The translations under genes and the position numbers were made by a program. From Sphingobium sp. TCM1 (GTDB lineage: Bacteria; Pseudomonadota; Alphaproteobacteria; Sphingomonadales; Sphingomonadaceae), in the NCBI RefSeq assembly GCF_001650725.1, contig NZ_LXVX01000012.1:1-64000 (forward strand): 64,000 bases of DNA, read 5' to 3'. Below the pieces are notes generated by a model, which was not told the DNA's origin, did not search any database, and was given only the letters and a program-made list of their open reading frames with translations. Of this stretch, positions 51,424 through 61,122 are shown piece after piece. Positions within the stretch are counted from its first letter, which is position 1, and the number at the start of each line of letters is the position of its first letter.

Positions 51424-52652
51424 AGCCCATGGGTCCGATCCCGTCCTGGTTCGATGCCGAGGACGACATGCTGCTGATCGGCGACTGCGGCGCGGAAAGC
51501 CTGGTGGACGAGGCGGGCGACACGCCGCTCTTCGTCTATGACATGGCGATCGTCGAGGCGCAGGTCCGCCATTTCCGAGACGCCATGCCGGATACGCTCC
51601 ATCTTCATTATGCGATCAAGGCCAATCCCTTCGCCCCGCTGCTGGCGCGCATGGCGCATCTGGTCGACGGTTTCGACATCGCTTCGGGTGGCGAAATGGA
51701 CATGGCGCTCGAAGCTGAAATGGCGCCCGATCGCATCAGCTTCGCCGGGCCGGGCAAGCGCAATGACGAACTGTCCGCCGCCATCTTCGCGGGCGTGACC
51801 ATCAATCTCGAATCGGAAGGGGAGGCGCGCCGCGCTCTGGCCGTGGCCGACGCGATCGGCAAGACGCCGCGCCTTGCCGTCCGCGTCAATCCCGACTTCG
51901 ATCTCAAGGGGTCGGGGATGCGTATGGGTGGCGGCGCCAAGCCCTTCGGCGTCGATGCGGACCGGGCGGCGGCGCTCGCCCGCATGGTGATCGACGCCGG
52001 GGCGGCGTGGCAGGGCTGGCATATCTTCGCGGGCAGCCAGAATCTGGATCCGCTGGCGATCATCGAAACCCAGGCCGCGACCATCGCACTTGCCGCACGC
52101 CTGTCCGACGATGTGGGCGCCAGCCCGCCGCTGGTCAATCTGGGCGGCGGCTTCGGCATCCCTTATTTCCCCGGCGATCAGCGGCTCGACATCCGGCCGA
52201 TCGGCACGGCGCTCGACACGGCTCTGGAGCAGAGGGCCGACATTCTCCGCGACAGCGGCTTCGCGATCGAACTTGGCCGCTGGCTGGTCGGCGAGGCGGG
52301 CGTCTATCTGACGCGCGTGGTCGACGTGAAGATCAGCCAGGGTGAAACCTTCGTCGTTGTCGACGGCGGCCTGCACCATCAACTCGCCGCCAGCGGCAAT
52401 TTCGGCACGGTCGTGCGGCGCAACTATCCGATCGCGGTCGCAAACCGTTTCGGCGTCGCCCCGGCGGCGGAACCGGTAACGGTCGTGGGATGCCTCTGCA
52501 CGCCGATCGACCGGCTGGGGGACAAGGTAGCCCTGCCGCCGGTGGAGGAGGGCGATCTCATCGCCATCTTCCTTGCCGGAGCCTATGGCGCATCGGCCAG
52601 CCCCGCCGCCTTCCTTGGCCACCCAAGTCCCCGCGAACTTTTACTTGGCTGA
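51420..52652 (+). CDS. PLP-dependent decarboxylase, exosortase A system-associated
   Basis: A 410-aa fold-type III enzyme (TIGR03099 type) related to diaminopimelate and ornithine decarboxylases. The PLP Lys is in HYAIKANPF, phosphate-binding regions in HIFAGSQ and NLGGGFGIPYFP, and the C-terminal barrel carries VVGCLCTPIDRLGD with the catalytic Cys region. The substrate is unknown. It overlaps the ligase stop by 4 bp, so both are made together. Confidence 0.9.
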   Translation: MKPMGPIPSWFDAEDDMLLIGDCGAESLVDEAGDTPLFVYDMAIVEAQVRHFRDAMPDTLHLHYAIKANPFAPLLARMAHLVDGFDIASGGEMDMALEAEMAPDRISFAGPGKRNDELSAAIFAGVTINLESEGEARRALAVADAIGKTPRLAVRVNPDFDLKGSGMRMGGGAKPFGVDADRAAALARMVIDAGAAWQGWHIFAGSQNLDPLAIIETQAATIALAARLSDDVGASPPLVNLGGGFGIPYFPGDQRLDIRPIGTALDTALEQRADILRDSGFAIELGRWLVGEAGVYLTRVVDVKISQGETFVVVDGGLHHQLAASGNFGTVVRRNYPIAVANRFGVAPAAEPVTVVGCLCTPIDRLGDKVALPPVEEGDLIAIFLAGAYGASASPAAFLGHPSPRELLLG

Positions 52653-52783
52653 TTTGCTCGGGACTTAACTCCTAACGGTATCTTTACCCTTTCGGGGCAA
52701 GAAGAATCCCAAAGCCCTGTTCCCTCGGGCCGCCTCTTCTCTTTGGCGGCCGATGGCGCATGGCCACGACAAGGGGTGAAAAT

Positions 52784-53428
52784 ATGCGTTTCGTGTCGGT
52801 TTCCAGGCTTCTGCTCGGTGCATCGCTGCCCGCCGTCGCCTTGTCGGGCTGCGCCTCCGGGCCGTCCGGGCCGCAATTGCCCCCGGCCTCCTTCGTCTCG
52901 ACGCAGGAGGGGCCGGGCGAGGAATATGTCATCGGCCCGCTCGATGATCTCACCATCTTCGTCTGGCGCAATCCCGAACTGGGCGCGAAGGTTCAGGTGC
53001 GCCCCGACGGTCGCATCACCACGCCGCTCATCACCGACATGCCAGCCGTGGGCAAGACGCCCAAAATGCTGGCCGACGACATCAAGCTGGCGCTGACCCA
53101 ATATATCGAAAATCCGCTGGTGTCGGTGATCGTCAACAATTTCAGCGGCACCTTCAGCCAGCAGGTCCGGATCGTGGGGGCGACGGAAAAGCCGGCTTCC
53201 ATTCCCTATCGCGCCAACATGACCCTGCTCGATGCGATGATCGCGGTGGGCGGCCTCAGCGAATTTGCCGCGGGCAATCGCGCGCGACTGGTGCGCTTCG
53301 ACAAGGATACGGGCAAGCAGAAGGAATATCAGGTGCGCCTGAACGACCTGCTCAAGAAGGGGGAAACCCGTGCCAACGTCATGCTGGCGCCCGGCGACGT
53401 CATCATCATTCCCGAAAGCATGTTCTGA
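52784..53428 (+). CDS. XrtA system polysaccharide export protein (Wza family)
   Basis: A 214-aa lipoprotein (lipobox LSGC) with the export domain beginning EEYVIGPLDDLTIFVWRNPELGAKVQVRPDGRITTPLI, and an SLBB part (RIVGATEKPASIPYRANMTLLDAM). This matches the PEP-CTERM/XrtA-specific export family. It is 2 bp before the chain-length gene. A weak frame upstream (52760) is less likely the start. Confidence 0.92.
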   Translation: MRFVSVSRLLLGASLPAVALSGCASGPSGPQLPPASFVSTQEGPGEEYVIGPLDDLTIFVWRNPELGAKVQVRPDGRITTPLITDMPAVGKTPKMLADDIKLALTQYIENPLVSVIVNNFSGTFSQQVRIVGATEKPASIPYRANMTLLDAMIAVGGLSEFAAGNRARLVRFDKDTGKQKEYQVRLNDLLKKGETRANVMLAPGDVIIIPESMF

Positions 53429-53430
53429 CC

Positions 53431-54951
53431 ATGGCGGGCCTTTACGACGAACTGATGGTTCTGCTTCACGGCATCTGGAACCGGCGCTGGATCGCTCTCG
53501 GCGTCGCCTGGGGCGTTTGTATGCTCGGTTGGCTGGGCGTGGCGCTGATCCCCAACAGCTACCAGTCCAAGGCGCGGGTCTATGTGAACACGCAGTCGCT
53601 GCTGGAGGACAAGCTGGGCATCACTCAGGTCCAGTCGCAACAGGATCTCGACCGGGTGCGCAGTACGCTCGCCAGCGCGGAAAATCTGGAAAAGGTCGTG
53701 CGCGAAACCGATCTGTCGCAGACCGTCGCCGGCCCGCGCGACATCGCGGCGAAGATCACCAGGCTGCGCGAGAATATCACCGTCATGGCGCAGGCCGATC
53801 CCAGCATGATCGACATCAGCGCCATCTCGGCCGATTCGGGCCTGTCGGACGGTGCCAACGCGCGTATTGCGCAACAGATCGTGCAGAAGCTGATCGACAT
53901 CTTCCAGGAAGAAAATCTCTCGGGCGACCGCAACGAAACCAAGCAGAGCCTGGCTTTCCTCGACCAGCAGATCGCCGCGCGCGGCAAGCAACTGGAAGCC
54001 GCCGACCAGCGTCGCGTCGAATTCGCCCAGCGCTATGTCGGGCTGTTGCCGGGCGCCGGTTCCATCAGCCAGCGCATGGACGCCGCGCGGATGGAGATCA
54101 ACCAGCTCGATTCGCAGCTGGTCCAGGCGCAGAGCGCGCTGTCCGCGATGAACGGCCAACTGGCCGGCACGCCGCAGACCCTTCCGGGCATGGGTGCGTC
54201 CGGCGGCCCCTCGGCGCTGTCGCAGGCGCAATCCAACCTCGCATCGATGCGCGCGCGCGGCTGGACCGCTAGCCATCCCGACGTCATCGCGGCCCAGCGC
54301 GAGGTCGATGCCCTGCGTCGCGCGGGCGGCGGCAGCGCAAGCGGCGGTGGCGGCACGCCCAATCCCGCCTATCTATCGATCAAGTCGATGCAGGCCGAGC
54401 GCGCAGCGACCGTGCAGGCGCTCCAGACGCGCAAGGCGCAGCTTCAGGCCGATCTCAACACCATGATGTCGCGCCAGGTCGATGAACCCGGCGTCGCGTC
54501 CGAGCAGGAAAAGCTCGACAGCGACTATGCGGCGCTCAAGACTCAATATGACAAGCTCATGTCCGACCGGGAGGAAATCCGGCTGCGCGGCGAGGTCAAG
54601 ACCGAGACCGGCTCCGTCCAGTTCCGTGTCATCCAGCCGCCCAGCGCCCCGACCGCGCCATCCGCGCCCAACCGGCCGCTGCTGCTGCTGGGCGTGCTGA
54701 TACTGGGCATCGGCGCAGGGATCGGTGTGGCTTTCGCCATGGGCCAGCTCAAGGGCAGCTTCTCTACCGCCGCCCGGCTCGAAAAGGCGATCGGCCTGCC
54801 TGTGGCCGGTTCGATCAGCCAGATGCGCAACGCCGCGCAGGTCGCGGTCGAACGGCAGCGGCTCAAATGGTTCGCCGGCGCCAGCGGCGGCCTGGCCGCT
54901 GTCTGCCTGCTGCTGATCGTCGTCGAATTTGTCCAGCGTGGCATGGCGTGA
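53431..54951 (+). CDS. XrtA system polysaccharide chain-length determinant
   Basis: A 506-aa Wzz-family inner-membrane protein. The first membrane helix is near residues 20-38. A long coiled-coil periplasmic region carries several LAQxxxx heptads. A second helix follows near 410-432 and a further hydrophobic helix near the C-terminus. The N-terminal YDELMVLLHGIWNRRWIALGVAWG and the segment SYQSKARVYVNTQSLL are hallmarks of the PEP-CTERM type. No kinase domain is fused; the tyrosine kinase is the next gene. Confidence 0.92.
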   Translation: MAGLYDELMVLLHGIWNRRWIALGVAWGVCMLGWLGVALIPNSYQSKARVYVNTQSLLEDKLGITQVQSQQDLDRVRSTLASAENLEKVVRETDLSQTVAGPRDIAAKITRLRENITVMAQADPSMIDISAISADSGLSDGANARIAQQIVQKLIDIFQEENLSGDRNETKQSLAFLDQQIAARGKQLEAADQRRVEFAQRYVGLLPGAGSISQRMDAARMEINQLDSQLVQAQSALSAMNGQLAGTPQTLPGMGASGGPSALSQAQSNLASMRARGWTASHPDVIAAQREVDALRRAGGGSASGGGGTPNPAYLSIKSMQAERAATVQALQTRKAQLQADLNTMMSRQVDEPGVASEQEKLDSDYAALKTQYDKLMSDREEIRLRGEVKTETGSVQFRVIQPPSAPTAPSAPNRPLLLLGVLILGIGAGIGVAFAMGQLKGSFSTAARLEKAIGLPVAGSISQMRNAAQVAVERQRLKWFAGASGGLAAVCLLLIVVEFVQRGMA

Positions 54952-54965
54952 AGGATCGGAAAACC

Positions 54966-55886
54966 ATGAACCAGCACAGCTCCATCACGGGCCGTGGATC
55001 GCTGATCGAGCGCGCCACCGAAATCTATGATTTCAATGCCGCGCTTAAGGGCCGCGCCGCGCCAGCGGTCGACCTCTCGGCCGACCTGCCGCCGCTGCCC
55101 GCAGCTGCGGTCGAGGCGACCGCTCCTGCTCATGCGCGGGCGATGCGCGCGCCTGCGTGGACCGGCCCGATCCAGCCGATCGACCGCATGGCGCTGGCGG
55201 AGGCCGGCTATCTCCAGCCCGACGGTCCGGTGAGCGCGATGAGCGAGGAGTTCCGCCTGCTCAAGCGCGACCTGCTCGCCCAGTTGCAGTCCAGTCCGCG
55301 CGGCAATCGCATCCTCGTCTGTTCCGCGCATAGCGGCGACGGCAAGAGCTTCTGCGCAATCAATCTGGCGCTCAGCCTGGCGGCGGAGAAGGATCGGGAA
55401 ATCCTGCTGGTCGATGCCGATTTTGGCAAGCCGGGCATCCCGGCCAAGCTGGGACTGACCGCCGGGCCGGGTCTGATGGACGCGCTGGCCGATCCGTCGA
55501 TCGCGATCGAGGATATCATCATCCGCACCGACCTGCCGTCGCTGGCGGTGTTGCCCGCCGGACAGCGGAGCAACAATGACACCGAATATCTGGCCTCTGC
55601 CCGGACCCAGCACCTGCTGTCGCGGCTGACCGAGGGGCGCCCGGAACGGATCGTCATCTTCGATTCGCCACCCCTGCTCGCAGCCTCTCCGGCCGCCGTA
55701 CTCGCCAGCCATGCCGCGATCGCCTTGCTGGTCGTGCGCGCCGACCGGACGAGCGAGAGCGCGGTCCGCGAAGCCGCCGCCATGCTGAAGGGCGGAACGC
55801 AGGTGCAACTGCTGCTCAACGCCGTCAGCTTCACGGGCGGCCGCCGTTTCGGCAGCTATTATGCCAAGGGGGGCGAGCAGTCATGA
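54966..55886 (+). CDS. XrtA-associated tyrosine autokinase
   Basis: A 306-aa cytosolic BY-kinase. Walker A is in CSAHSGDGKSF, Walker A-prime in ILLVDADFGKPG, and Walker B in IVIFDSPPLL. The N-terminal 80 residues are variable. The C-terminus has two Tyr (GSYYAKGG). It would regulate the chain-length protein before it. The end overlaps the next gene (ATGA). Confidence 0.92.
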   Translation: MNQHSSITGRGSLIERATEIYDFNAALKGRAAPAVDLSADLPPLPAAAVEATAPAHARAMRAPAWTGPIQPIDRMALAEAGYLQPDGPVSAMSEEFRLLKRDLLAQLQSSPRGNRILVCSAHSGDGKSFCAINLALSLAAEKDREILLVDADFGKPGIPAKLGLTAGPGLMDALADPSIAIEDIIIRTDLPSLAVLPAGQRSNNDTEYLASARTQHLLSRLTEGRPERIVIFDSPPLLAASPAAVLASHAAIALLVVRADRTSESAVREAAAMLKGGTQVQLLLNAVSFTGGRRFGSYYAKGGEQS

Positions 55887-57487
55887 CGGCGCGCCATTGG
55901 ATTTCGGGCGCGTCCATGTTTGCGCTGGCCGCCATGGCCGTGCCGGCGCTCGCCCAATCGTCGCAGCCACGGCAGCGGCTCGATGTCGTGCCCTATCTCG
56001 GCATCGACCAAGTCGTCATGGCGCCGCTCAAGGGCGATGGCGACGTGCTGACCTATACCAATGTCACGGCAGGCGTGACGGCCCAGATCCAGAGCCGTCG
56101 CGTGGAAGCGACCATCGACGCCCAATATAATCACAGCTTCGGCTGGGGGAGCCAGACGCCCGACCAGGACGTCATCAGCGGCATAGTGAGCGCGCAGGCC
56201 CATGTCGCCCGCGGGCTGACGCTCAACGCCGGCGGTCTCGCGACGCGCGTTCGGACCGACGGGCTTTCGGGCGCAACGGCGCTCAACGACAGCAGCTACA
56301 CCAGTCAGGTCTATGCCGGCTATGTTGGCCCGTCCTATACGACGCAGATCGGCGATTTCACGGTCAATGGCTCCTATCGGCTGGGCTATGCGCGGGTGGA
56401 GGACGATATCGATGCGGACCTCCCCGGCGCGCTGCCCGGCGGCTCCTTCGCCGACAGCTGGACCCACAGCCTGCTCGGCTCCGTCGGCTTCGCGCCGGGA
56501 ACCGTGCTGCCGGTCGGCCTGACCGCCAGCGCCGGCTATGACCGGGAGGATGCCAGCCAGCTCGACCAGCGGTTCGAGGACGCCTGGGGCCGGCTGGACG
56601 CTACCCTGCCGGTGTCGCGCACCGTCGCGCTGGTCGGCGGCATCGGTTATGAGGACATCGAGATCAGCCAGCGCTCGCCGGTGCTGGACGCGACGGGCGC
56701 GCCGGTCATACGCGACGGCCGCTATGTCACCGACAAAAGCTCGCCGCGCGCGCTGGTCTATGAATTTGACGACATCATCTGGGACGCGGGCGTGCTCTGG
56801 CGGCCCAGCCATCGCACCTCGCTTCAGGCGCGCGTGGGCGAACGCTATGGCGGCATGACCTATCAGGGCAGTTTCCTCTGGCAGGGGCGCGACAGTAATT
56901 TCGCGCTTGTCGTCTTCGACGGCATCGACAGTTTCGGCCGGATGATCATGGCCGATGTCGCCGCCCTGTCAGGCAGCAACCTCAACGTCGTGCGCAATCC
57001 GTTCACCGGCGACCTCACCGGCTGCGCCTTCTCCGCCACCGGCGGCGGGCAATGCTTCAACGACGCGCTGTCGGGCATCACCGACGCCAATTTCCGCTAT
57101 CGCGGCGTTTCGGCGCAATATGCGCTGCGGCGCGGCCCGTGGGGCTGGGGACTGGGCGCCGGCTATTCGCAGCGCAAGTTCATCACGCCGCAGGGCCAGA
57201 CCGTGCTGATCCGCGGGTCGCGGGATGAAAACTGGTTCGGCAATGCGTCGATGACCTATATGTTCAACGACCGGGACAGCATCGATACTGTCGCCTACAT
57301 CAACTATTTCGATGCCAGCGGTGGACGGCCCGATGTCCTCAACTACGGTGCTTTCACCAGCTATTTCAAGGGGCTGAGCCGACGTTTGTCGGCATCGGCG
57401 TCCGTCGGTATCGACGGCGTCAAGGCCGATGACATCGACACGGTCATCAGCGCCATGGGGCAGGTCGGCCTGCGCTACAGCTTCTAA
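55883..57487 (+). CDS. XrtA-associated outer-membrane beta-barrel protein (TIGR03016-like)
   Basis: A 534-aa exported protein: signal peptide 1-25 (ALA-QS), then a long series of antiparallel amphipathic strands (VEATIDAQYNHSFGW, LTLNAGGLATRVRT, LYGTQIG-like segments) ending in YSF, typical of a large barrel. It matches the hypothetical PEP-CTERM locus barrel family by position. It is a likely export channel or secretion partner; no biochemical role is established. The start overlaps the previous stop by 4 bp. Confidence 0.85.
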   Translation: MTARHWISGASMFALAAMAVPALAQSSQPRQRLDVVPYLGIDQVVMAPLKGDGDVLTYTNVTAGVTAQIQSRRVEATIDAQYNHSFGWGSQTPDQDVISGIVSAQAHVARGLTLNAGGLATRVRTDGLSGATALNDSSYTSQVYAGYVGPSYTTQIGDFTVNGSYRLGYARVEDDIDADLPGALPGGSFADSWTHSLLGSVGFAPGTVLPVGLTASAGYDREDASQLDQRFEDAWGRLDATLPVSRTVALVGGIGYEDIEISQRSPVLDATGAPVIRDGRYVTDKSSPRALVYEFDDIIWDAGVLWRPSHRTSLQARVGERYGGMTYQGSFLWQGRDSNFALVVFDGIDSFGRMIMADVAALSGSNLNVVRNPFTGDLTGCAFSATGGGQCFNDALSGITDANFRYRGVSAQYALRRGPWGWGLGAGYSQRKFITPQGQTVLIRGSRDENWFGNASMTYMFNDRDSIDTVAYINYFDASGGRPDVLNYGAFTSYFKGLSRRLSASASVGIDGVKADDIDTVISAMGQVGLRYSF

Positions 57488-57510
57488 CCGATCGCCTTGG
57501 AGACGAAGAG

Positions 57511-59175
57511 ATGTACGATCAATTCTACGGATTGCAGGGCCGTCCGTTCCAGCTGACGCCGGACCCGCATTATTATTTCGAGAGCGCCACGCATCGGAAG
57601 GCGCTGTCCTATCTGGGCTATGGCCTTGCCCAGGGCGAAGGCTTCATCGTCATCACCGGTGACATCGGCGCGGGCAAGACGACGCTGGTCGGGCATCTGA
57701 TGCAGACGATCGACCCGGCGCGCCTGACCGCGGTCAAGATCGTGTCGACGCAGGTGGAGGGCGACGACATGTTGCGCCTCGCCGCGCAGAGCTTCGGTCT
57801 GGAGACGGAAGGCTTCACCAAGGCGGCGACCCTGCAACGAATAGAGGGCTTTCTCCATGCCCAGGCGCGCGCCGGACGGCGTAGCCTGCTGATCGTGGAC
57901 GAAGGCCAGAATCTGGGGATTTCGGCGATCGAGGAACTGCGGATGCTGTCCAACTTCCAATTGGGCGGACAGTCGCTCCTCCAGATATTCCTGCTCGGCC
58001 AGCCGGAATTTCGCGACCTGCTGAAATCGCCGGAACTGGAACAGTTGCGCCAGCGCGTGATCGCGACCCATCATCTCGAACCGATGATGCCGCGCGAGGT
58101 CGAACCCTATATCCTCCATCGTCTTGGCGTGGCGGGTTGGAGCGGAAACCCCGCCTTCACCCCGGCCGCCTTCTCCGCCCTTTATGCCGCGACCGGCGGC
58201 GTGCCGCGCCGCCTCAACGCGCTTGTCAGCCGCGTGCTGCTGCTGGGCGCGATCGAGGGATTGCACGAGATCGACGCCGATGTCGTGGCGGCCGTGGTCG
58301 CCGACATGGGCATGGATGTCGACCTGATGCCCGAACCGATCGCACCGTCGGTGCTCGATCTGGCCCAGGAACCGGCGGTGCTCGATCTGGCCCAGGAACC
58401 GGCCGAACCGGATGGGGCCGATCCGGTGGAAGCCGAGGCGGCGGCGGTCGAACCCGAATCTGCCGAACCCTTGCCGGTATTCCCCATGGCGGAGGCGTCG
58501 GAATCCGCGTGGACCGAGCAGCCGGGCGCCGATCCGCAACAGCCGGAGCAAAGCCTGGCCGATCCGGTCGATCAGGATGAGGATGCACCGCTGGACCTGG
58601 AGGGCGAGGACTATCAGCCGCGTTTCCTCTCTCCTGCGCGTTTCGCCGCTCCCTATGGCAGTACGGCCGAAGCGGAGAGCGAGCCGGTGTCCCCGGTTCC
58701 CTCTTTCGCATCGTCCCATGATGAGCCGACCGAGGATGTCTGGCCCGTCGACGCCCCGGACGAGCCGGTCGCCTGCCATTCGGCCGACCGGCAGGACTCC
58801 GACGAACCGGAACTCGACCCCGTCCACGCCCTCAACCAGGACGAAGACATCGTCGATCCAATCCACCCGCAGGAGACCCTCGATATGCTGCGCCGCGACA
58901 TGCAGGACGAAATCGCCGCCCTGCGCGCCGAAATCGCCTCGCTGCGCGCGGTCCAGGCCCACGCGCCTTTCGGCGCGCCGGTGCCGACGGTCGATCCCGA
59001 AGCGCTAAAGGACTGCTTCACCCTGGTCGAGGAACGCCTCTCCACGCTCGAATTTCGCGCCGAGGAGCAGGATACCGCGCTGCGCCGCGTCCTGACCATG
59101 CTGGTCGAATGGGTCGAGCGTGAGGATCGGATGGCCGACGCTGGACAGGATGCGGCGCTGGCCCGCGCGCACTGA
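57511..59175 (+). CDS. XrtA-associated ExeA-like AAA ATPase
   Basis: A 554-aa ATPase of the ExeA/TniB type: MYDQFYGLQGRPFQLTPDP, Walker A GDIGAGKTTL (50-59) and Walker B SLLIVDEGQN (125-134). The ATPase part ends near residue 275. A long Pro/Glu/Ala-rich acidic linker follows, then a predicted coiled coil at about 455-545. The linker contains a 27-bp DNA tandem repeat. Without a membrane helix it is likely cytosolic and may energise assembly or length control. Confidence 0.9.
   Translation: MYDQFYGLQGRPFQLTPDPHYYFESATHRKALSYLGYGLAQGEGFIVITGDIGAGKTTLVGHLMQTIDPARLTAVKIVSTQVEGDDMLRLAAQSFGLETEGFTKAATLQRIEGFLHAQARAGRRSLLIVDEGQNLGISAIEELRMLSNFQLGGQSLLQIFLLGQPEFRDLLKSPELEQLRQRVIATHHLEPMMPREVEPYILHRLGVAGWSGNPAFTPAAFSALYAATGGVPRRLNALVSRVLLLGAIEGLHEIDADVVAAVVADMGMDVDLMPEPIAPSVLDLAQEPAVLDLAQEPAEPDGADPVEAEAAAVEPESAEPLPVFPMAEASESAWTEQPGADPQQPEQSLADPVDQDEDAPLDLEGEDYQPRFLSPARFAAPYGSTAEAESEPVSPVPSFASSHDEPTEDVWPVDAPDEPVACHSADRQDSDEPELDPVHALNQDEDIVDPIHPQETLDMLRRDMQDEIAALRAEIASLRAVQAHAPFGAPVPTVDPEALKDCFTLVEERLSTLEFRAEEQDTALRRVLTMLVEWVEREDRMADAGQDAALARAH
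58351..58404 (+). repeat. 27-bp tandem repeat within the ATPase gene
   Basis: GTGCTCGATCTGGCCCAGGAACCGGC* occurs twice head to tail (26 of 27 identical), encoding VLDLAQEPA twice. It falls in the disordered acidic linker and could expand or contract without frame shift. Confidence 0.93.
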
Positions 59176-59197
59176 TCGAAGGCGGGGTGACACGACC

Positions 59198-60043
59198 ATG
59201 CGCAACGCCCTGTCCGTCGATGTGGAGGACTGGTTCCAGGTCGGCGCTTTCGAGCGCACGATCGACCGTGCCGACTGGGACGGGCTGACCCACCGGGTCG
59301 AGCGCAATACCGATGCGGTGCTGGATCTGTTCGCGCAGACGGGTGTGAAGGCGACCTTCTTCACCCTGGGCTGGGTCGCGGAGCGCTATCCCGCGCTGAT
59401 GCGGCGCATTGCGATGGGCGGGCATGAGATTGCGAGCCATGGCTACGACCATGCGCGCGTCTTCACCTTCACGCCCGACCAGTTCCGCGCCGACCTGCGC
59501 AAGGCACGCGCCCTGCTGGAGGATGCGAGCGGGCAGGCCGTGACCGGCTATCGTGCGCCCAGCTTCTCCATCGATCCGCGCACGCCCTGGGCGCATCCGA
59601 TCCTGGCGGAGGAAGGCTATCGCTATTCCTCCAGCGTCGCGCCGATCCGGCACGACCATTATGGCTGGCCCGATTCTCCGCGCTTCGCCTGGAAGCCGGT
59701 CAAGGATTCGCCGCTGGTGGAGTTGCCGGTCACGACCGCCAGGTTGGGCAAGCGCACATTGGCGGCTGGCGGCGGCGGCTTCTTCCGTCTGCTGCCCTAT
59801 GGCTTTTCCCGCTGGGCGATCCGGCAGGTCAACGAACAGGCCGGCCGGCCCGCGATCATCTATTTCCATCCCTGGGAAATCGATCCCGATCAGCCGCGCG
59901 TGGCCGATGCGCCGCTGCGCTCCCGCCTGCGCCATTACAGCAATCTGTCGGTGATGGCGGCCAAGCTGCGCCGCCTGACCGGTGATTTCGACTGGACTCG
60001 GGTCGACGCCCTGGCCGATGCCGAAGCGGCGCGCGCGACATGA
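59198..60043 (+). CDS. XrtA-associated polysaccharide deacetylase (DUF3473 type)
   Basis: A 281-aa NodB-fold carbohydrate esterase that would remove acetyl groups from the exopolysaccharide. It begins ALSVDVEDWFQVGAF (catalytic Asp and metal Asp) and has SHGYDHARV (metal His pair), RAPSFSID, the FKPVKDSPLVELPVT region and a C-terminal DUF3473 module (IYFHPWEID). No signal peptide is visible, so it may act in the cytosol on the lipid-linked intermediate. The stop overlaps the following ATG. Confidence 0.92.
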   Translation: MRNALSVDVEDWFQVGAFERTIDRADWDGLTHRVERNTDAVLDLFAQTGVKATFFTLGWVAERYPALMRRIAMGGHEIASHGYDHARVFTFTPDQFRADLRKARALLEDASGQAVTGYRAPSFSIDPRTPWAHPILAEEGYRYSSSVAPIRHDHYGWPDSPRFAWKPVKDSPLVELPVTTARLGKRTLAAGGGGFFRLLPYGFSRWAIRQVNEQAGRPAIIYFHPWEIDPDQPRVADAPLRSRLRHYSNLSVMAAKLRRLTGDFDWTRVDALADAEAARAT

Positions 60044-61110
60044 TCGCAGGAAACGGCGCCGCTATCGCCATAACCATGCTCGACCTGCGCGATCCGGTGC
60101 AGGCGCAGGCGGTCGACGCCTATGTGCTGGATCATGCGGAAGGAACGCCCTTCCATCGTCCCGCGTGGCTCGGCGCGATCGAGGAGGCGACGGGAAACCG
60201 GGCCTTGGCGCTGACGGCAGTCGCGCCTTCGGGTCAGATCATCGGCTTCCTGCCGCTCCATCACGTCAAGAGCGCGTTCTTCGGGCAGGCGCTCATATCC
60301 ACCGGCTTCGCGGTCGATGGCGGCATATTGGCCGACGATGCGCGCGCGGTGGCAAGGCTCGCCGCGGCGGCGCAGGAACTTGCGCGCGCACGCGGAAACC
60401 TGCCGATCGAATTGCGCGGGGGCGTGGAACCCGGATCGGGCTGGGACCGGCGGGAAGGGCAGCATGTCGGCTTCAGCCGCCCGATCGCCGCCGATGACGA
60501 GGCCGAATTGCTGGCCGTGCCGCGCAAGCATCGCGCCGAACTGCGAAAGGCGCTGGCCAATCCCGCGCTGACGGTCGAGGTGGGCCGGGACCGGCGCCAT
60601 CTGCGCGACCATTATCATGTCTACGCCACCAGCGTCCGCAATCTCGGCACGCCTGTCTTTCCCGCGCGCCTGTTCCGCGCCGTGCTGGAACGGTTCGGCC
60701 AGGATGCCGACATTTTGATCGTGCGGGAAGGGGGGCGGGCCGTATCGGCCGTGCTCAGCCTCTACCATCGGGGCCGGGTCATGCCCTATTGGGGCGGCGG
60801 CATCAGTGATGCCCGCCGGTTGCGGTCCAACGAACTCCTCTATTATCGGTTGATGGGCCATGCCCGGACGCGGGGCATGACCGGGTTCGACTTCGGCCGG
60901 TCCAAGGTCGGCAGCGGGCAGGCTGCCTGGAAGAGGAGCTTCGGCTTCGAACCGCATCCGCTCGTCTATCATGCCTGGTCGCCGGACGGAGCCCGGCGCG
61001 ACGTCGATCCCACCAGCGCCCGATATCAGCGACGGATCGAATATTGGAAGAAATTGCCGTTGCCGGTCGCCAACCTTGTCGGACCATTCATCGCGCGCGG
61101 ACTGGGCTGA
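60040..61110 (+). CDS. FemAB-like XrtA-associated transferase, copy 1
   Basis: A 356-aa protein of the FemAB GNAT fold. Landmarks are HRPAWLGAIEEATGNRALALT, GFLPLHHVKSAFFGQALISTGFAVDGGI, VPRKHRAELRKAL, YHVYATSVRNLGTPVFPARLF, MPYWGGG and FDFGRSKVGSGQAAWKRSFGF. FemAB enzymes transfer amino acids to peptidoglycan precursors; the family in XrtA loci is unassigned. It is coupled by ATGA to the deacetylase and followed after 12 bp by its paralogue. Confidence 0.9.
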   Translation: MIAGNGAAIAITMLDLRDPVQAQAVDAYVLDHAEGTPFHRPAWLGAIEEATGNRALALTAVAPSGQIIGFLPLHHVKSAFFGQALISTGFAVDGGILADDARAVARLAAAAQELARARGNLPIELRGGVEPGSGWDRREGQHVGFSRPIAADDEAELLAVPRKHRAELRKALANPALTVEVGRDRRHLRDHYHVYATSVRNLGTPVFPARLFRAVLERFGQDADILIVREGGRAVSAVLSLYHRGRVMPYWGGGISDARRLRSNELLYYRLMGHARTRGMTGFDFGRSKVGSGQAAWKRSFGFEPHPLVYHAWSPDGARRDVDPTSARYQRRIEYWKKLPLPVANLVGPFIARGLG

Positions 61111-61122
61111 GGGGAGATGACC

